A stretch of 64,000 nucleotides of DNA from JAVBWI01 sp036677445. Lineage in GTDB: Bacteria; Bacillota; Clostridia; Christensenellales; CAG-138. Positions 17,138 to 25,950 of this stretch are shown here, piece after piece (position 1 is the stretch's first letter; the number at the start of each line of letters is the position of its first letter). The notes beneath the pieces are model-generated. The model was given only the letters and a program-made list of their open reading frames with translations. It searched no databases and was not told where the DNA came from. A program made the position numbers and the translations under genes. Where the stretch lies: positions 62,001 to 126,000 of the forward strand of contig JAVBWI010000027.1 of assembly GCA_036677445.1 (NCBI GenBank), given 5' to 3'.

Positions 17138-18637
17138 TTAATCAAGTGCGGGCAGGCAGATGAGGAATGTGCTGCCTTCCCCCTGGGCACTATGCACCCG
17201 GATATCGCCGCCGTGGCTTTGCACGATGCTTTGCGCGATAGACAGCCCCAGGCCGGTGGATTCCGGGTTGCCTTTGCGGGCATTGTGATAATACCGGTCA
17301 AACAAATACGGAAGCTCCGCCGCGGGGATACCGGGGCCGGTATCCTGGACGGCGATGCACCCGCCGTCCCCGTCGAAGGCGCATTCTATTTCAATGCGGC
17401 CGCCTGCGGGCGTGTAGTGCAGCGCGTTCTCTAAAAGGTTCTGCAGGGCCTGCTGCAGGCGGAAGCTGTCGCCCAGTATATTGCCGTCGGACTTCACCCG
17501 AAGCTCCACCGCAATATCCTTTGCGCGCGCCGCAAGCCGGGCGCTTTCATATGCGCCGCGGCAAAGCCGCGAAAGCGAAAGCGCCTCATGCTCGAATGTG
17601 ACCTTGCCTTCCTCAAGCTTGGCGATGAGGAAAAGATCCTCGATCAGGCGGCTTAAGAACTCCAGGCGCTCCTGCATGTTCAGCTTGCGCTGCGCGTCGC
17701 CTTCGTTATGCGTTTCCAGCATGTCCGTATAGCCGCGCAGCACGAAAAGCGGGCTGCGCAGGTCATGGAAGATATTGAGCATCAGGGAATGCTTGCGCTT
17801 CTGCTCGGCCACGATTTTGGCGTTGGTTTGGGCAAGCTCCGCGGTGCGCGCAGCCACCTTGGCGTCCAGGTTGGCGTTGGCCTTGGCCAGCTCCGCCACA
17901 AGGCGGTCGCTTTCGTTGAACTTGCTTACGAATTTGTGGTTGATGACAAGCAGGCAGGCCACCACGAACACCAGAAAGTCCATCTGCGAAGCCGTAACGT
18001 AGGCAAACACCGTTTCCATGGGCAGCGTCCCCTGATTGACCATGGAAAGGTAACTGCGCAGGCCGTACCGCGCGGCCATACCGAACAGCAGCACATAGGC
18101 GAGGGGCTTTTCATCATGAGCGGCCAGCACCAGGCAGATAAGCCCCGCAAAATACGGCATATTCGCCAGCATGATCTGCAATAGCGTACCCGGTATCGTA
18201 TAGCGAAGCAGCAGCAGAAAGCCGTACAGGAGCATGAGCCCCAAGGGGGAAAGCAGGAAATTCCAGCTTCCGGGAAGGGAAGAGTTGGTCAGCCAGAAGC
18301 ACAGCGCGTAGCAAATGACCACCGTGAATATATCCAGCGGCAGCTTCAGCCAGTGAAGACTGTCCTCCATCAGCCCGACGGAGGCGGAAAGCGTCCGTAC
18401 AAAAGCGATGGCAGCCAGCACAAACAGCCATAAAAGGTAAGTTTCACTGCGTTTTTGCAGATACAGCGACAGGCTGTAAATGGTAATCAGAAAGCAGGCG
18501 CCGCAGGAAAATGTGTTGACCCAGCCCGGGGACAGCGCACCCACAGGCAGCGCCAGGCCGGAGAGCATGATGCAGCCGTATTGGAACAGGTATTCCACCG
18601 CCAGAAAGAAACAGATGGGAGGCAATGCTTTGCGCAT
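17138..18637 (-). CDS. Membrane sensor histidine kinase
   Basis: A 499-residue kinase. The first 240 residues hold about seven or eight hydrophobic segments, so the sensor is membrane-embedded with no large outer domain. A coiled-coil (LAKANANLDAKVAARTAE) leads into the dimerisation domain with the phospho-accepting His in NIFHDLRSPLFVLRGY, then an ATPase domain with N box LQNLLENALHYTP, VQDTGPGIP and TGLGLSIAQSIV. Start at 18637: GGAGG lies 8 nt upstream; the frame is open much further but crosses the response regulator. It is divergent from its probable partner at 18695. The ligand is unknown. Confidence 0.9.
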   Translation of the reverse strand: MRKALPPICFFLAVEYLFQYGCIMLSGLALPVGALSPGWVNTFSCGACFLITIYSLSLYLQKRSETYLLWLFVLAAIAFVRTLSASVGLMEDSLHWLKLPLDIFTVVICYALCFWLTNSSLPGSWNFLLSPLGLMLLYGFLLLLRYTIPGTLLQIMLANMPYFAGLICLVLAAHDEKPLAYVLLFGMAARYGLRSYLSMVNQGTLPMETVFAYVTASQMDFLVFVVACLLVINHKFVSKFNESDRLVAELAKANANLDAKVAARTAELAQTNAKIVAEQKRKHSLMLNIFHDLRSPLFVLRGYTDMLETHNEGDAQRKLNMQERLEFLSRLIEDLFLIAKLEEGKVTFEHEALSLSRLCRGAYESARLAARAKDIAVELRVKSDGNILGDSFRLQQALQNLLENALHYTPAGGRIEIECAFDGDGGCIAVQDTGPGIPAAELPYLFDRYYHNARKGNPESTGLGLSIAQSIVQSHGGDIRVHSAQGEGSTFLICLPALD

Positions 18638-18652
18638 TTGTACGCCCTCCGA

Positions 18653-18673
18653 TATAATACTATGCATAGTATA
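18653..18673. promoter_or_regulatory. Divergent promoter region with palindrome between the two-component genes
   Basis: A 57-bp gap separates the start codons. TATAAT on the plus strand (18653-18658) and TATACT on the minus strand (18668-18673) flank and overlap the perfect palindrome TACTATGCATAGTA (18658-18671), a possible common operator. Confidence 0.5.
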
Positions 18674-18694
18674 CCATACAGAAAGGACAGCGCC

Positions 18695-19417
18695 ATGATC
18701 CGTGTACTGTTGGTTGAGGACGACGGAAGCATCGCCGAAATCATACGCTATTACCTGAAGCAAAGCGGGGAATACGAAGTCACCGTGGCGCCGGATGCGT
18801 CCGCGGCCCTGACGAAGGCGCAGGCGGAAGCGTTCGACGTGATTCTCCTGGATGTGATGCTGCCGGATACGGACGGCGTGGAGCTGTGCACGCACTTTAG
18901 GGAAAAGCTGTATTGCCCCATTATTTTTATTTCCTGCATCGACGATGAGGAGACAATCATCCGCGCGCTGCGTATGGGTGGAGACGATTATCTGGTAAAG
19001 CCCTTCAACTGTGAAATGCTGCAGGCCCGCATGGAGGCAAACCTCCGGCGCGTACGGATGGAGCAGCGCCACGAGGTGCCCGAGCGTATCGTATTTGCGC
19101 GGTTTTGTGTGGATACGAAAAAACACAGCGTTGAAAAAGACGGGAAAAGAAAAGACCTTTCCCCCATCGAATACAACCTTCTGCAGTTTTTTATCAGCCA
19201 TCCGGAAACGAATTTCACGCTCAGCGCGCTGTATGAAAAGATATGGGGCCGCCCCAGCCTGGGCGATGTGCGCACGGTGATGGTACACATTCACAATTTG
19301 CGCAAAAAGATCGAAGACGATCCCAATAACCCGGAATATCTGTGCAGCATCCGGGGAAAGGGATACGTGTTTCATGCGGCCGGAGGGCAGGAGGGCCCTT
19401 CCCGGCAACTTCTTTAA
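18695..19417 (+). CDS. OmpR-family response regulator
   Basis: A 240-residue regulator. The receiver (1-120) has the acidic pair EDD (8-10), phospho-acceptor Asp53 in LLDVMLPD, Ser in FISC and Lys in LVKPF. The C-terminal winged helix (about 140-230) has LSPIEYNLLQFF and VMVHIHNLRKKI, the OmpR recognition region. AAAGGACAG precedes the ATG at 18695; extension upstream in frame lacks a ribosome site. The only 11-bp-spaced repeats of the expected type nearby are at the flavin reductase promoter, which makes that gene a likely target. Confidence 0.92.
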   Translation: MIRVLLVEDDGSIAEIIRYYLKQSGEYEVTVAPDASAALTKAQAEAFDVILLDVMLPDTDGVELCTHFREKLYCPIIFISCIDDEETIIRALRMGGDDYLVKPFNCEMLQARMEANLRRVRMEQRHEVPERIVFARFCVDTKKHSVEKDGKRKDLSPIEYNLLQFFISHPETNFTLSALYEKIWGRPSLGDVRTVMVHIHNLRKKIEDDPNNPEYLCSIRGKGYVFHAAGGQEGPSRQLL

Positions 19418-19431
19418 CAAATCATTCGATC

Positions 19432-19458
19432 AGGCCGCAACGGCCTTCTTTCTTCTTC
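19432..19458 (+). terminator. Terminator of the response regulator gene
   Basis: Hairpin AGGCCG-CAA-CGGCCT followed by the pyrimidine run TCTTTCTTCTTC. Confidence 0.6.
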
Positions 19459-19478
19459 ATCTATTACACAGCTTATTG

Positions 19479-20627
19479 TTATTGCGCATTTTGCGCATCC
19501 CCCATCGCCTGCGCCATGCGCGCATAAAACGCATTTTTGCCTGCGGCGTCGCCCGTGAGCGCGGTTTGCGCCTCCTGCAGCAACGCGTCGTAATGCTGCT
19601 GCCACAGCGCGGGCCTGGGGCAAACCGGCGTGCGGTACGCGTTATAGAAGGTTTGCAGCTGTCCGTCCGCATAGTGCAGGTCTTCTGTATGCGCCACGGC
19701 GGGCAGCGCGCCCAGCGCCGTTACTTTCGCCTGCGACTGTTCCCCGAGCAGCAGCGTAATGAGCCCCGCGGCATGTTCGGCAAACCCGCCCTGCGCGCCG
19801 GCGTCGATGCCGATATACTGTACCTGCTCGGTAAACCCGCCAAGCGGCAGCGCGTCAAAAGTGAAACCGCCGGACGCCATTTTGCGGGATAAGTCGCCGA
19901 ACGCCCGCCCGTCGCCGATCATGAACGGCACCTGCCCCGCCTTGAAATCCCCTTCCTGCGCCATGGCGCCCGTTAGCCCCATACGCGCGGCAACGATGGG
20001 AGGCGCGCACAGCGCGCCGTAGCGCGTTGTGGAACGCGAATCCATCGCCGCCTGCAGCACGTCCGCAAGCGCGGAGGGCTCCCCCGCCTTCACCGGCGCC
20101 GCCGCGCCCACTTCCGGCCAGGCTAGCCCCAGTTCCTGCACCAGCACGGTGTTGCCCAGCAAAAAATAGCCGCTGTACAGGTATGGCGCGGCATACGCCG
20201 TACCCTCGGAGGACAGCGGCAGCATATTGCCCGCGAAGGCGGGCAGCGTGAGCGAAAGCGGAGCAAACTGCTCCGCCGTGAGCTCGCCCATGGGGAATGA
20301 CCACGCATCCGGACGCTCGCCGCGGGAAAGGCGCTCCTGCACGGCCTCGGCGGTCAGCCCCAGCACCTCGATGTATACGCCCGCGTGCGCGCGCTCATAC
20401 TGGGAAGCGACGTTTTCCAAATAAGACGTGATGCTTCCCTGGCAGGTCTTAAACCCCACCACATGCCATACCGTGATGACGCCGCTCCACGCTTCCTTTT
20501 CGCCGGAGAGCCATTCGCGGTAATAATTGCGCCCCAGCGCCCCTTCCAGATAGGGCGGCGCAAACACAAGAAACGCCACCAGTATGGCGGCCACCGCCGC
20601 ACGCAGCACCAGCGTGAATCCCTTCAT
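19479..20627 (-). CDS. Solute-binding-like extracellular protein
   Basis: A 382-residue protein with an N-terminal membrane anchor or uncleaved signal (residues 5-28, no lipobox Cys). The rest resembles family 1 extracellular solute-binding proteins: ITVWHVVGFKTCQGS, an ESVxQYE-like segment near residue 65, and PFMIGDGRAFGDL, where these proteins usually have a similar gain-of-ligand loop. There are no transport permease genes beside it, so it may serve a distant transporter or act as a sensor. The start ATG at 20627 has GGAGGGGGG upstream. The family call is by overall pattern and is moderate. Confidence 0.65.
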   Translation of the reverse strand: MKGFTLVLRAAVAAILVAFLVFAPPYLEGALGRNYYREWLSGEKEAWSGVITVWHVVGFKTCQGSITSYLENVASQYERAHAGVYIEVLGLTAEAVQERLSRGERPDAWSFPMGELTAEQFAPLSLTLPAFAGNMLPLSSEGTAYAAPYLYSGYFLLGNTVLVQELGLAWPEVGAAAPVKAGEPSALADVLQAAMDSRSTTRYGALCAPPIVAARMGLTGAMAQEGDFKAGQVPFMIGDGRAFGDLSRKMASGGFTFDALPLGGFTEQVQYIGIDAGAQGGFAEHAAGLITLLLGEQSQAKVTALGALPAVAHTEDLHYADGQLQTFYNAYRTPVCPRPALWQQHYDALLQEAQTALTGDAAGKNAFYARMAQAMGDAQNAQ

Positions 20628-20666
20628 GTCTGTCCCCCCCTCCGAGGCGTTTACGCTCGTTTCAAT

Positions 20667-20870
20667 GTATGGCGGATCGTGCAAAAGAATACCCCCTCCG
20701 CATACACCCGCCAGTACAAGAGGCGGGTAAAAACGTATGGCGCATCGTGCAAAAGAATACCCCCTCCGCCTGCACCCGCCAGAACAGGAGACGGGTGAAA
20801 ACGTATGGCGCGCCGCGCAAAAGAATACCCCCTCCGCCTGCGTCCGCCCGGACAAGGGACGGTAAAAAGG
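20667..20870. repeat. Three tandem 68-bp repeats
   Basis: Units start at 20667, 20735 and 20803 with an exact 68-bp period; all share GTATGGCG, GCAAAAGAATACCCCCTCCG and a hairpin around CCCGCC...GGCGGG. Identity falls towards the third unit. 68 is not a multiple of three, so this is not a repeated protein. It lies upstream of the minus-strand gene and 140 bp before the spoIIA promoter. Confidence 0.85.
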
Positions 20871-21007
20871 GCTGGAAAATATTTTCGCGCCGTGTATAAG
20901 GCGCCTTGCACAGGGGCATACTGCATGTGGGGGAGTCCGTTTTTCACCTTTCCGAAATCCATTCGACAAGCAAAGTGCAATTGAGACAGAAGCCCCCGCC
21001 TTTTTAC

Positions 21008-21038
21008 AAAGGAGCGGGGAAATGGACAGAGAATAAAA
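21008..21038 (+). promoter_or_regulatory. Sigma-H-type promoter of the spoIIA operon
   Basis: AGGA at 21010-21013 and GAAT at 21031-21034 are separated by 17 nt within AAAGGAGCG and GAGAATAA, which fits the sigma-H consensus known for spoIIA in Bacillus. The start of transcription would be near 21044, about 65 nt before spoIIAA. Confidence 0.7.
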
Positions 21039-21109
21039 GATAGGCTTGTCCTAAAAGGCAGGCAATGATCAGGCAGGCCGGGCATGCGCCCGGTGAAGGA
21101 GGCGATACG

Positions 21110-21415
21110 ATGGAACTCAACGCCACCCGTAAAGGGCAGCGTGTCAAGGTCCAGCTTTCGGGGGAGCTTGACCACCACAGCGCGGAATCCGTCCGCGGAG
21201 CGCTGGACGCGCTCATTTCCGACCCGATGGTGCGGGAACTGGTGCTGGACATGTCCGGTGTGCAATTTATGGACAGTTCCGGCCTTGGTGTGATACTTGG
21301 GCGCTACCGCACGCTCACGGAACGGGGAGGGCGGCTGCTCCTAAGCGGCGTACCCGTCCCAATCGACCGGATATTCCGCATATCCGGCCTGTACGCGCTG
21401 GTAGAGCGGGCGTAA
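21110..21415 (+). CDS. spoIIAA: Anti-sigma F factor antagonist SpoIIAA
   Basis: A 101-residue STAS protein. In its unphosphorylated form it binds SpoIIAB and frees sigma F in the forespore. The phosphorylated serine is in MDSSGLGVILGRY, the family signature (first Ser of the pair in Bacillus is Ser57-58). The start ATG has GAAGGAGG 7 nt upstream; an ATG 45 nt earlier has no such site. It is the first gene of the tricistronic operon; 41 nt separate it from spoIIAB. Confidence 0.97.
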   Translation: MELNATRKGQRVKVQLSGELDHHSAESVRGALDALISDPMVRELVLDMSGVQFMDSSGLGVILGRYRTLTERGGRLLLSGVPVPIDRIFRISGLYALVERA

Positions 21416-21456
21416 CGCAAAAAAGCTAATCGACTGGGGAAAAGAGGGGTATGGAC

Positions 21457-21891
21457 ATGCATGACAACCAGATGCACCTGCAATTTATGAGTCTGTCACA
21501 AAACGAAGCGTTCGCACGCTCGGTCGCCGGCGCGTTTCTCACACAGCTCAACCCGACGCTGGAGGAGCTGACCGACGTGCGCACGGCGGTATCCGAAGCC
21601 GTGACCAACGCGATTATACACGGCTACGGCAACGGGCCGGGCATGATCACGCTCGAAGGCTATCTCAAGGAGAACTGCTGTACGCTGGTGGTGCGCGACG
21701 CCGGCATCGGCATACCCGATGTGGAGCTTGCGCGGCAGCCGTTTTACACCTCGCACCCGGAGCTGGAACGTTCCGGCATGGGCTTCACGCTGATGGAAAC
21801 GTTCATGGACGAAGTAAGCGTGGACTCCCGTGTGGGGGAGGGCACCACCGTCACCATGAAAAAGACCATCAAGAGGCAGGAATCGGCATGA
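21457..21891 (+). CDS. spoIIAB: Anti-sigma F factor SpoIIAB
   Basis: A 144-residue GHKL-fold kinase that holds sigma F inactive and phosphorylates SpoIIAA. Motifs: TAVSEAVTNAIIHGY (N box), VRDAGIGIPD and SGMGFTLMETFMD. The second ATG (21457) is chosen: AGAGGGG is 7 nt upstream, and MHDNQMHLQF matches the family N-terminus, while ATG 21451 is too close to the ribosome site. The stop overlaps the sigF start. Confidence 0.97.
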   Translation: MHDNQMHLQFMSLSQNEAFARSVAGAFLTQLNPTLEELTDVRTAVSEAVTNAIIHGYGNGPGMITLEGYLKENCCTLVVRDAGIGIPDVELARQPFYTSHPELERSGMGFTLMETFMDEVSVDSRVGEGTTVTMKKTIKRQESA

Positions 21892-22628
21892 TGGACGCGG
21901 CACCGCTGCCCCACGAGGAGGTATTGGCGCTCATCCGCGCGACGCAGGCGGGCGATGAGACGGCGATGGACGCCCTTGTCCGGCACAACACGGCGCTGGT
22001 CAAATCCATCGTGAAAAAATACCTTGGCAGGGGCGTGGAATTTGACGACCTGTTCCAGATCGGCTGCCTGGGATTGGTAAAAGCCATACAGAATTACGAC
22101 GAGCAGTTTAACGTCCGCTTTTCCACCTATGCCGTACCCATGATCGCGGGCGAGATCAAGCGGTTTCTCCGGGACGACGGCATGATCAAGGTCAGCCGCT
22201 CCATAAAGGAGCTGGCGACCCGCGCCGCCGCGGCGCAGGAGCGGCTCAGGCGCACGCTGGGCGGCGACCCCGGCATACTGGAGCTTGCGCGCGAGGTGGA
22301 CGCGGAGCCGGAGGATATCGCCGTGGCGCTGGAGGCGGTGCGCCCACATGTGTCGCTTTACGAGCATGTGTACGACGACGGCTCGGAGGCGACGCTTTTA
22401 GACCGTATGCAGCAGACAGGCGGCGGCGAGGATACGGGCGTGGTGGACCGTATATTGCTCAAGGAGCTGTTGGGCCAGTTGGAGGCGCGCGAGCGCCAGT
22501 TGATCGTGCTCAGGTACTTTCAGGACAAAACGCAGTCCGAAATCGCGCGGCTCATGGGCGTTTCGCAGGTGCAGATTTCCCGGCTGGAAAACCGCATTAT
22601 AAGCAAATTAAGGGATGCGGCGCACTGA
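21888..22628 (+). CDS. sigF: RNA polymerase sigma-F factor
   Basis: A 246-residue sporulation sigma factor active first in the forespore. Regions in order: 1.2/2 with FDDLFQIGCLGLVKAIQNYD and FSTYAVPMIAGEIKRFLRDDG, region 3 with VSRSIKEL, and region 4 with LIVLRYFQDKTQSEIARLMG and SQVQISRLE. It overlaps spoIIAB by 4 nt. No spoVA genes follow, which differs from Bacillus. Confidence 0.97.
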   Translation: MMDAAPLPHEEVLALIRATQAGDETAMDALVRHNTALVKSIVKKYLGRGVEFDDLFQIGCLGLVKAIQNYDEQFNVRFSTYAVPMIAGEIKRFLRDDGMIKVSRSIKELATRAAAAQERLRRTLGGDPGILELAREVDAEPEDIAVALEAVRPHVSLYEHVYDDGSEATLLDRMQQTGGGEDTGVVDRILLKELLGQLEARERQLIVLRYFQDKTQSEIARLMGVSQVQISRLENRIISKLRDAAH

Positions 22629-22978
22629 TACGCGCCGCAATCCGGTCGCAACCGGAAAAAACCGGTGCGGTTCGCGGCGGCCGATGTTTGCTTGATTTTT
22701 GCTGCTTTTTTAACAAAGGGTGCAATCCGTGCGGCGTGCCGTCCCTTACCATATACGCGCAGTCCGTCTTCAAAAATATGCCAATATTCCATAACTAACG
22801 CGAATATGAAGCGCCGTTGACAAAACTTTTCCTTTCTGCAATGATAGTGTTGTGCGTATCTAAATGCTCCCTTTCACGTACACATATACTATCCATCAGC
22901 ACGGGCAGGTAAGCCGCGGGCGCTGTTTTGTGCGCCGTGCGGATCAGATTATAAAAATTAAAAGGAGGCCAACGAAAT
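22629..22978 (+). promoter_or_regulatory. sigF-hppA gap with hppA promoter
   Basis: TTGACA (22817-22822) with AATGAT (22840-22845) after 17 nt is the probable hppA promoter. The 130-nt leader that follows holds one GC-rich hairpin (GCACGG...CCGTGC, 22899-22942) of unknown role. Just after sigF, a GC-rich stretch ACCGGAAAAAACCGGT precedes T-rich sequence and may end the spoIIA transcript. No gene is seen. Confidence 0.5.
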
Positions 22979-24931
22979 ATGATTGTGCTGTATGCCGCAA
23001 TTGCGGTCGCTGTTGCTGCGCTCTTTGCAGCGATGCTCTTCTTCCGTTCAAACGGACGCATACGCATAGAGAACGCACGGATGGAGGAAATCTCCGGTTA
23101 CATCCGCACGGGGGCCATGGCGTTTTTGCGGCGCGAGTACCGGGTGATCGCCCTGTTTGCGGCGGTGCTTTTTCTGGTTCTGCTGTTCATCCCTTCCATG
23201 GGCTACAGGGTCGCGACCAGCTTTTTGTTTGGCGCGCTGCTTTCGACAGGCGCCGGATATGTGGGCATGCGCAGCGCGACCTCCGCCAACGCCCGTACGG
23301 CGCAGGCCGCCGCCCAGAGCGAAAGGGCGGCGCTCGACGTCGCTTTTACCGGCGGCTCCATCATGGGGCTGTGCGTGGTTGGCCTGGGGCTCATGGGCGT
23401 GACGGTATGCTATCTGGTATTTGAGGATGCGTCCATACTCACCGGCTTCTCCCTGGGCGCAAGCTCCGTGGCGCTCTTTGCGCGCGTAGGCGGGGGCATC
23501 TACACCAAGGCGGCGGATGTCGGCGCCGATCTCGTAGGCAAGGTGGAGGCGGGCATTCCGGAGGACGACCCGCGAAACCCCGCCGTCATCGCCGACAATG
23601 TGGGCGATAACGTGGGAGACGTCGCCGGTATGGGCGCGGATCTTTTTGAAAGCTATGTCGGCTCCATCGTATCGGCGGTTATACTCGGGGCGGTCTCCTT
23701 CCGGCAGAGCGGCGTGCTGTTCGTAATGGCTATTTGCGCGCTGGGGGTATTCGCCTCCATTATCGGCGTGCTGTACGTAAAGCTTCTGAAAAAGGGCGAC
23801 CCGCAGCGCATGATGATGTCGGGCACCTATATCAGCATGGCGCTGCTGCTCATAGGCGCGATTTTGCTTGACCGCGCCATGCTCGGCGGGCTCTCGCGCT
23901 TTTTCGCCATACTCTCCGGCGTCATTTCCGGCATAGTGATCGGCGCGGTGACGGAATGGTATACCGCGAGCGCCTTCCGGCACGTGAAGTTTATCGTCAA
24001 GCAAAGCCGGACCAGCCCTGCCACCAACATACTGGCAGGCCTTTCGCTGGGTATGCGCTCCACGGCCATCCCGGTGCTGGTAATCGTTGCCGCGGTCATC
24101 ATCGCTTATGCTTCGGCAGGCCTGTTCGGCGTGGCGCTCTCCGCGGTCGGCATGCTTTCGACCGTAGGCGCTGTCATCGCGGTGGACGCCTACGGGCCCA
24201 TCGCGGATAATGCCGGCGGCATCGCCCAAATGGCAAATCTCCCGCACGCGGTACGGGAGATAACGGATAAGCTGGATTCCATAGGCAATACCACCGCCGC
24301 TGTCGGCAAGGGCTTTTCCATAGGCTCCGCCGCGCTTACCGCGCTGGCGCTTTTATCCTCCTACGCCGCTACCGTCAGGCTGGATATTGTGAACATACTC
24401 GACGCCGTCGTCATCGGCGGCATATTTATCGGCGCGATGCTCGCGTACCTGTTCTCGTCGCTTGCGATCGAGGCGGTCGGCCGTTCGGCGGGCGATATGA
24501 TATTGGAAGTGCGCCGCCAGTTCAAATGCATCCCTGGGATACTGGAAGGCTCGGGTACGCCGGATTATGCCAAGTGCGTGGATATTTCCACCGCCTCCGC
24601 GCTCAGGCAGATGATCGCGCCGGGCATTCTGGCCGTGACGGCGCCCTTGCTGGTAGGCCTTGTGCTGGGGAAATCCGCGCTCGCCGGCATGCTCATAGGC
24701 GCGACGGTGTGCGGCGTACTGCTGGCGGTGCAGATGTCCAACTCGGGCGGCGCATGGGATAACGCCAAGAAGGCCATCGAAGAAACCGGCAAGGGCACGC
24801 CCGAGCACGCGGCGGCCGTCATCGGCGATACCGTCGGCGACCCGCTCAAGGATACCGCGGGGCCTGCGCTGAATATACTCATCAAGCTGATGAGCATCGT
24901 GGCGCTGCTGTTCGCGCCGCTGTTCATGTAG
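22979..24931 (+). CDS. hppA: K+-dependent membrane pyrophosphatase (ion-pumping)
   Basis: A 650-residue membrane protein with about 16 helices that couples pyrophosphate hydrolysis to H+ or Na+ export. The substrate loop ADVGADLVGKVEAGIPEDD and DNVGDNVGDVAGMGADLF hold the Mg-PPi ligands. GNTTAAVGKGF has Ala where K+-independent enzymes have Lys, so the K+-dependent subclass is expected. H+ versus Na+ cannot be decided by eye. AAAGGAGG precedes the ATG. Confidence 0.95.
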   Translation: MIVLYAAIAVAVAALFAAMLFFRSNGRIRIENARMEEISGYIRTGAMAFLRREYRVIALFAAVLFLVLLFIPSMGYRVATSFLFGALLSTGAGYVGMRSATSANARTAQAAAQSERAALDVAFTGGSIMGLCVVGLGLMGVTVCYLVFEDASILTGFSLGASSVALFARVGGGIYTKAADVGADLVGKVEAGIPEDDPRNPAVIADNVGDNVGDVAGMGADLFESYVGSIVSAVILGAVSFRQSGVLFVMAICALGVFASIIGVLYVKLLKKGDPQRMMMSGTYISMALLLIGAILLDRAMLGGLSRFFAILSGVISGIVIGAVTEWYTASAFRHVKFIVKQSRTSPATNILAGLSLGMRSTAIPVLVIVAAVIIAYASAGLFGVALSAVGMLSTVGAVIAVDAYGPIADNAGGIAQMANLPHAVREITDKLDSIGNTTAAVGKGFSIGSAALTALALLSSYAATVRLDIVNILDAVVIGGIFIGAMLAYLFSSLAIEAVGRSAGDMILEVRRQFKCIPGILEGSGTPDYAKCVDISTASALRQMIAPGILAVTAPLLVGLVLGKSALAGMLIGATVCGVLLAVQMSNSGGAWDNAKKAIEETGKGTPEHAAAVIGDTVGDPLKDTAGPALNILIKLMSIVALLFAPLFM

Positions 24932-24977
24932 CGCGGCAAATCGTCTACGCGATCAAAACTGCCCACACCGATATACG

Positions 24978-25010
24978 AAACCCGCATGCCGCTTTTCTGC
25001 ATGCGGGTTT
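24978..25010. terminator. Bidirectional terminator between hppA and the MarR-GNAT gene
   Basis: Stem AAACCCGCATGC/GCATGCGGGTTT between convergent genes, followed by GTTGTTT on the plus strand. Confidence 0.75.
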
Positions 25011-25015
25011 GTTGT

Positions 25016-25927
25016 TTACAGATCCATATCCCAGCGTTCTTCCAGCACGCCTTCGCCCCATTCCGGGTTTTCGTGCGTATGCGTAATAGCAAAGCCCCTG
25101 CTTTGGTAGATGTGCCTTGCCGCCTTCAAAGCGCTGAAGGTTTCCAAAAACACATGCCGGTATCCTTTTTCGCGGCAGAAATCCAGCGCCATATCCATCA
25201 GCCTGCAGCCCAGGCCCCTGCCCCGCATTTCGGGTTCGAGCAAAAAGTACCTAAGCTGTGCGGTTTGTTCATCCGCCTGCGCAATGGCGATGCTGCCCAC
25301 CGGCCGGCCCTCGAATTCCGGTATCAGCATGCACTCCTTTCCCGCGTTGTAATGCTCCGCAAATCGGCGGACCGCTTTGTCCACATACTCCGCAAAAACG
25401 CAAGAGAGCCGATACTCCTGCGCATATAATTCCTGATGGCGGGCGATCACATACGCGATATCGCCCGGAATAAAATCCCGGATGGGTATGGGATTCACGG
25501 CGCGGCTAAATGCGCTTTTGATAAACGCCATGGCGTTTTGCACCTCCGGCAGGTCCGTATCCGTAAGCGGTGAAATCAGCGCCCGGATCTGCTGATCCGA
25601 CCTTTGGTCAAGCGTGCTTACCGCCTGCACACCTTTTTCGGTCAGGAGAATATCGTTTACCCGATTGTCCTCCTCCGATGCGGCCCGCGTGATTAGCCCG
25701 GCCCTTTCAAATCCCTTTAGAATCCTGCTTAAATAGCTGCGGTCGATGTTGAGCAGCCCGGAAAGATTGTTCGCGCAGCAACGATGCGCCTTGCCGATTT
25801 CAAACAGCACGCGCGCCTGCGTGAGCGAATAGCCGGACTCTAATATCTGTTGGTCCAGCAACCCCAGAATGTTGGTATAAAACCGATTGAAGCTTCTGAT
25901 TTGGGCAACGACGTCTTCTTGCGGCAT
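25016..25927 (-). CDS. MarR-type regulator fused to GNAT acetyltransferase
   Basis: A 303-residue two-domain protein. Residues 1-140 are a MarR winged helix (LTQARVLFEIG, DRSYLSRILKGFERAGLI, then the wing EEDNRVNDILLTEKG). Residues 150-303 are a GNAT acetyltransferase with the acetyl-CoA motif LLEPEMRGRGLGCRLMDMAL and FLETFSALKAARHIYQSRGF. Such fusions are common in Firmicutes; the acetylated substrate is unknown. The start at 25927 has GGTGGAGGG 7 nt upstream; longer in-frame versions would read through the promoter. An inverted repeat covers the promoter and suggests autoregulation. Confidence 0.9.
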   Translation of the reverse strand: MPQEDVVAQIRSFNRFYTNILGLLDQQILESGYSLTQARVLFEIGKAHRCCANNLSGLLNIDRSYLSRILKGFERAGLITRAASEEDNRVNDILLTEKGVQAVSTLDQRSDQQIRALISPLTDTDLPEVQNAMAFIKSAFSRAVNPIPIRDFIPGDIAYVIARHQELYAQEYRLSCVFAEYVDKAVRRFAEHYNAGKECMLIPEFEGRPVGSIAIAQADEQTAQLRYFLLEPEMRGRGLGCRLMDMALDFCREKGYRHVFLETFSALKAARHIYQSRGFAITHTHENPEWGEGVLEERWDMDL

Positions 25928-25950
25928 ACTGTTTCCCTCCACCATTAAAA

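Noticed and set aside
18638..19420. N-terminal extension of the histidine kinase
   Set aside because: The frame stays open but runs antisense through the response regulator; a strong ribosome site fixes the start at 18637.
20667..20870. CRISPR-like array
   Set aside because: Units are continuous tandem copies with no unique spacers and no cas genes are near.
20651..21265. Protein-coding frames across the tandem repeats
   Set aside because: The period of 68 bp changes frame in each unit, and frames have no ribosome site.
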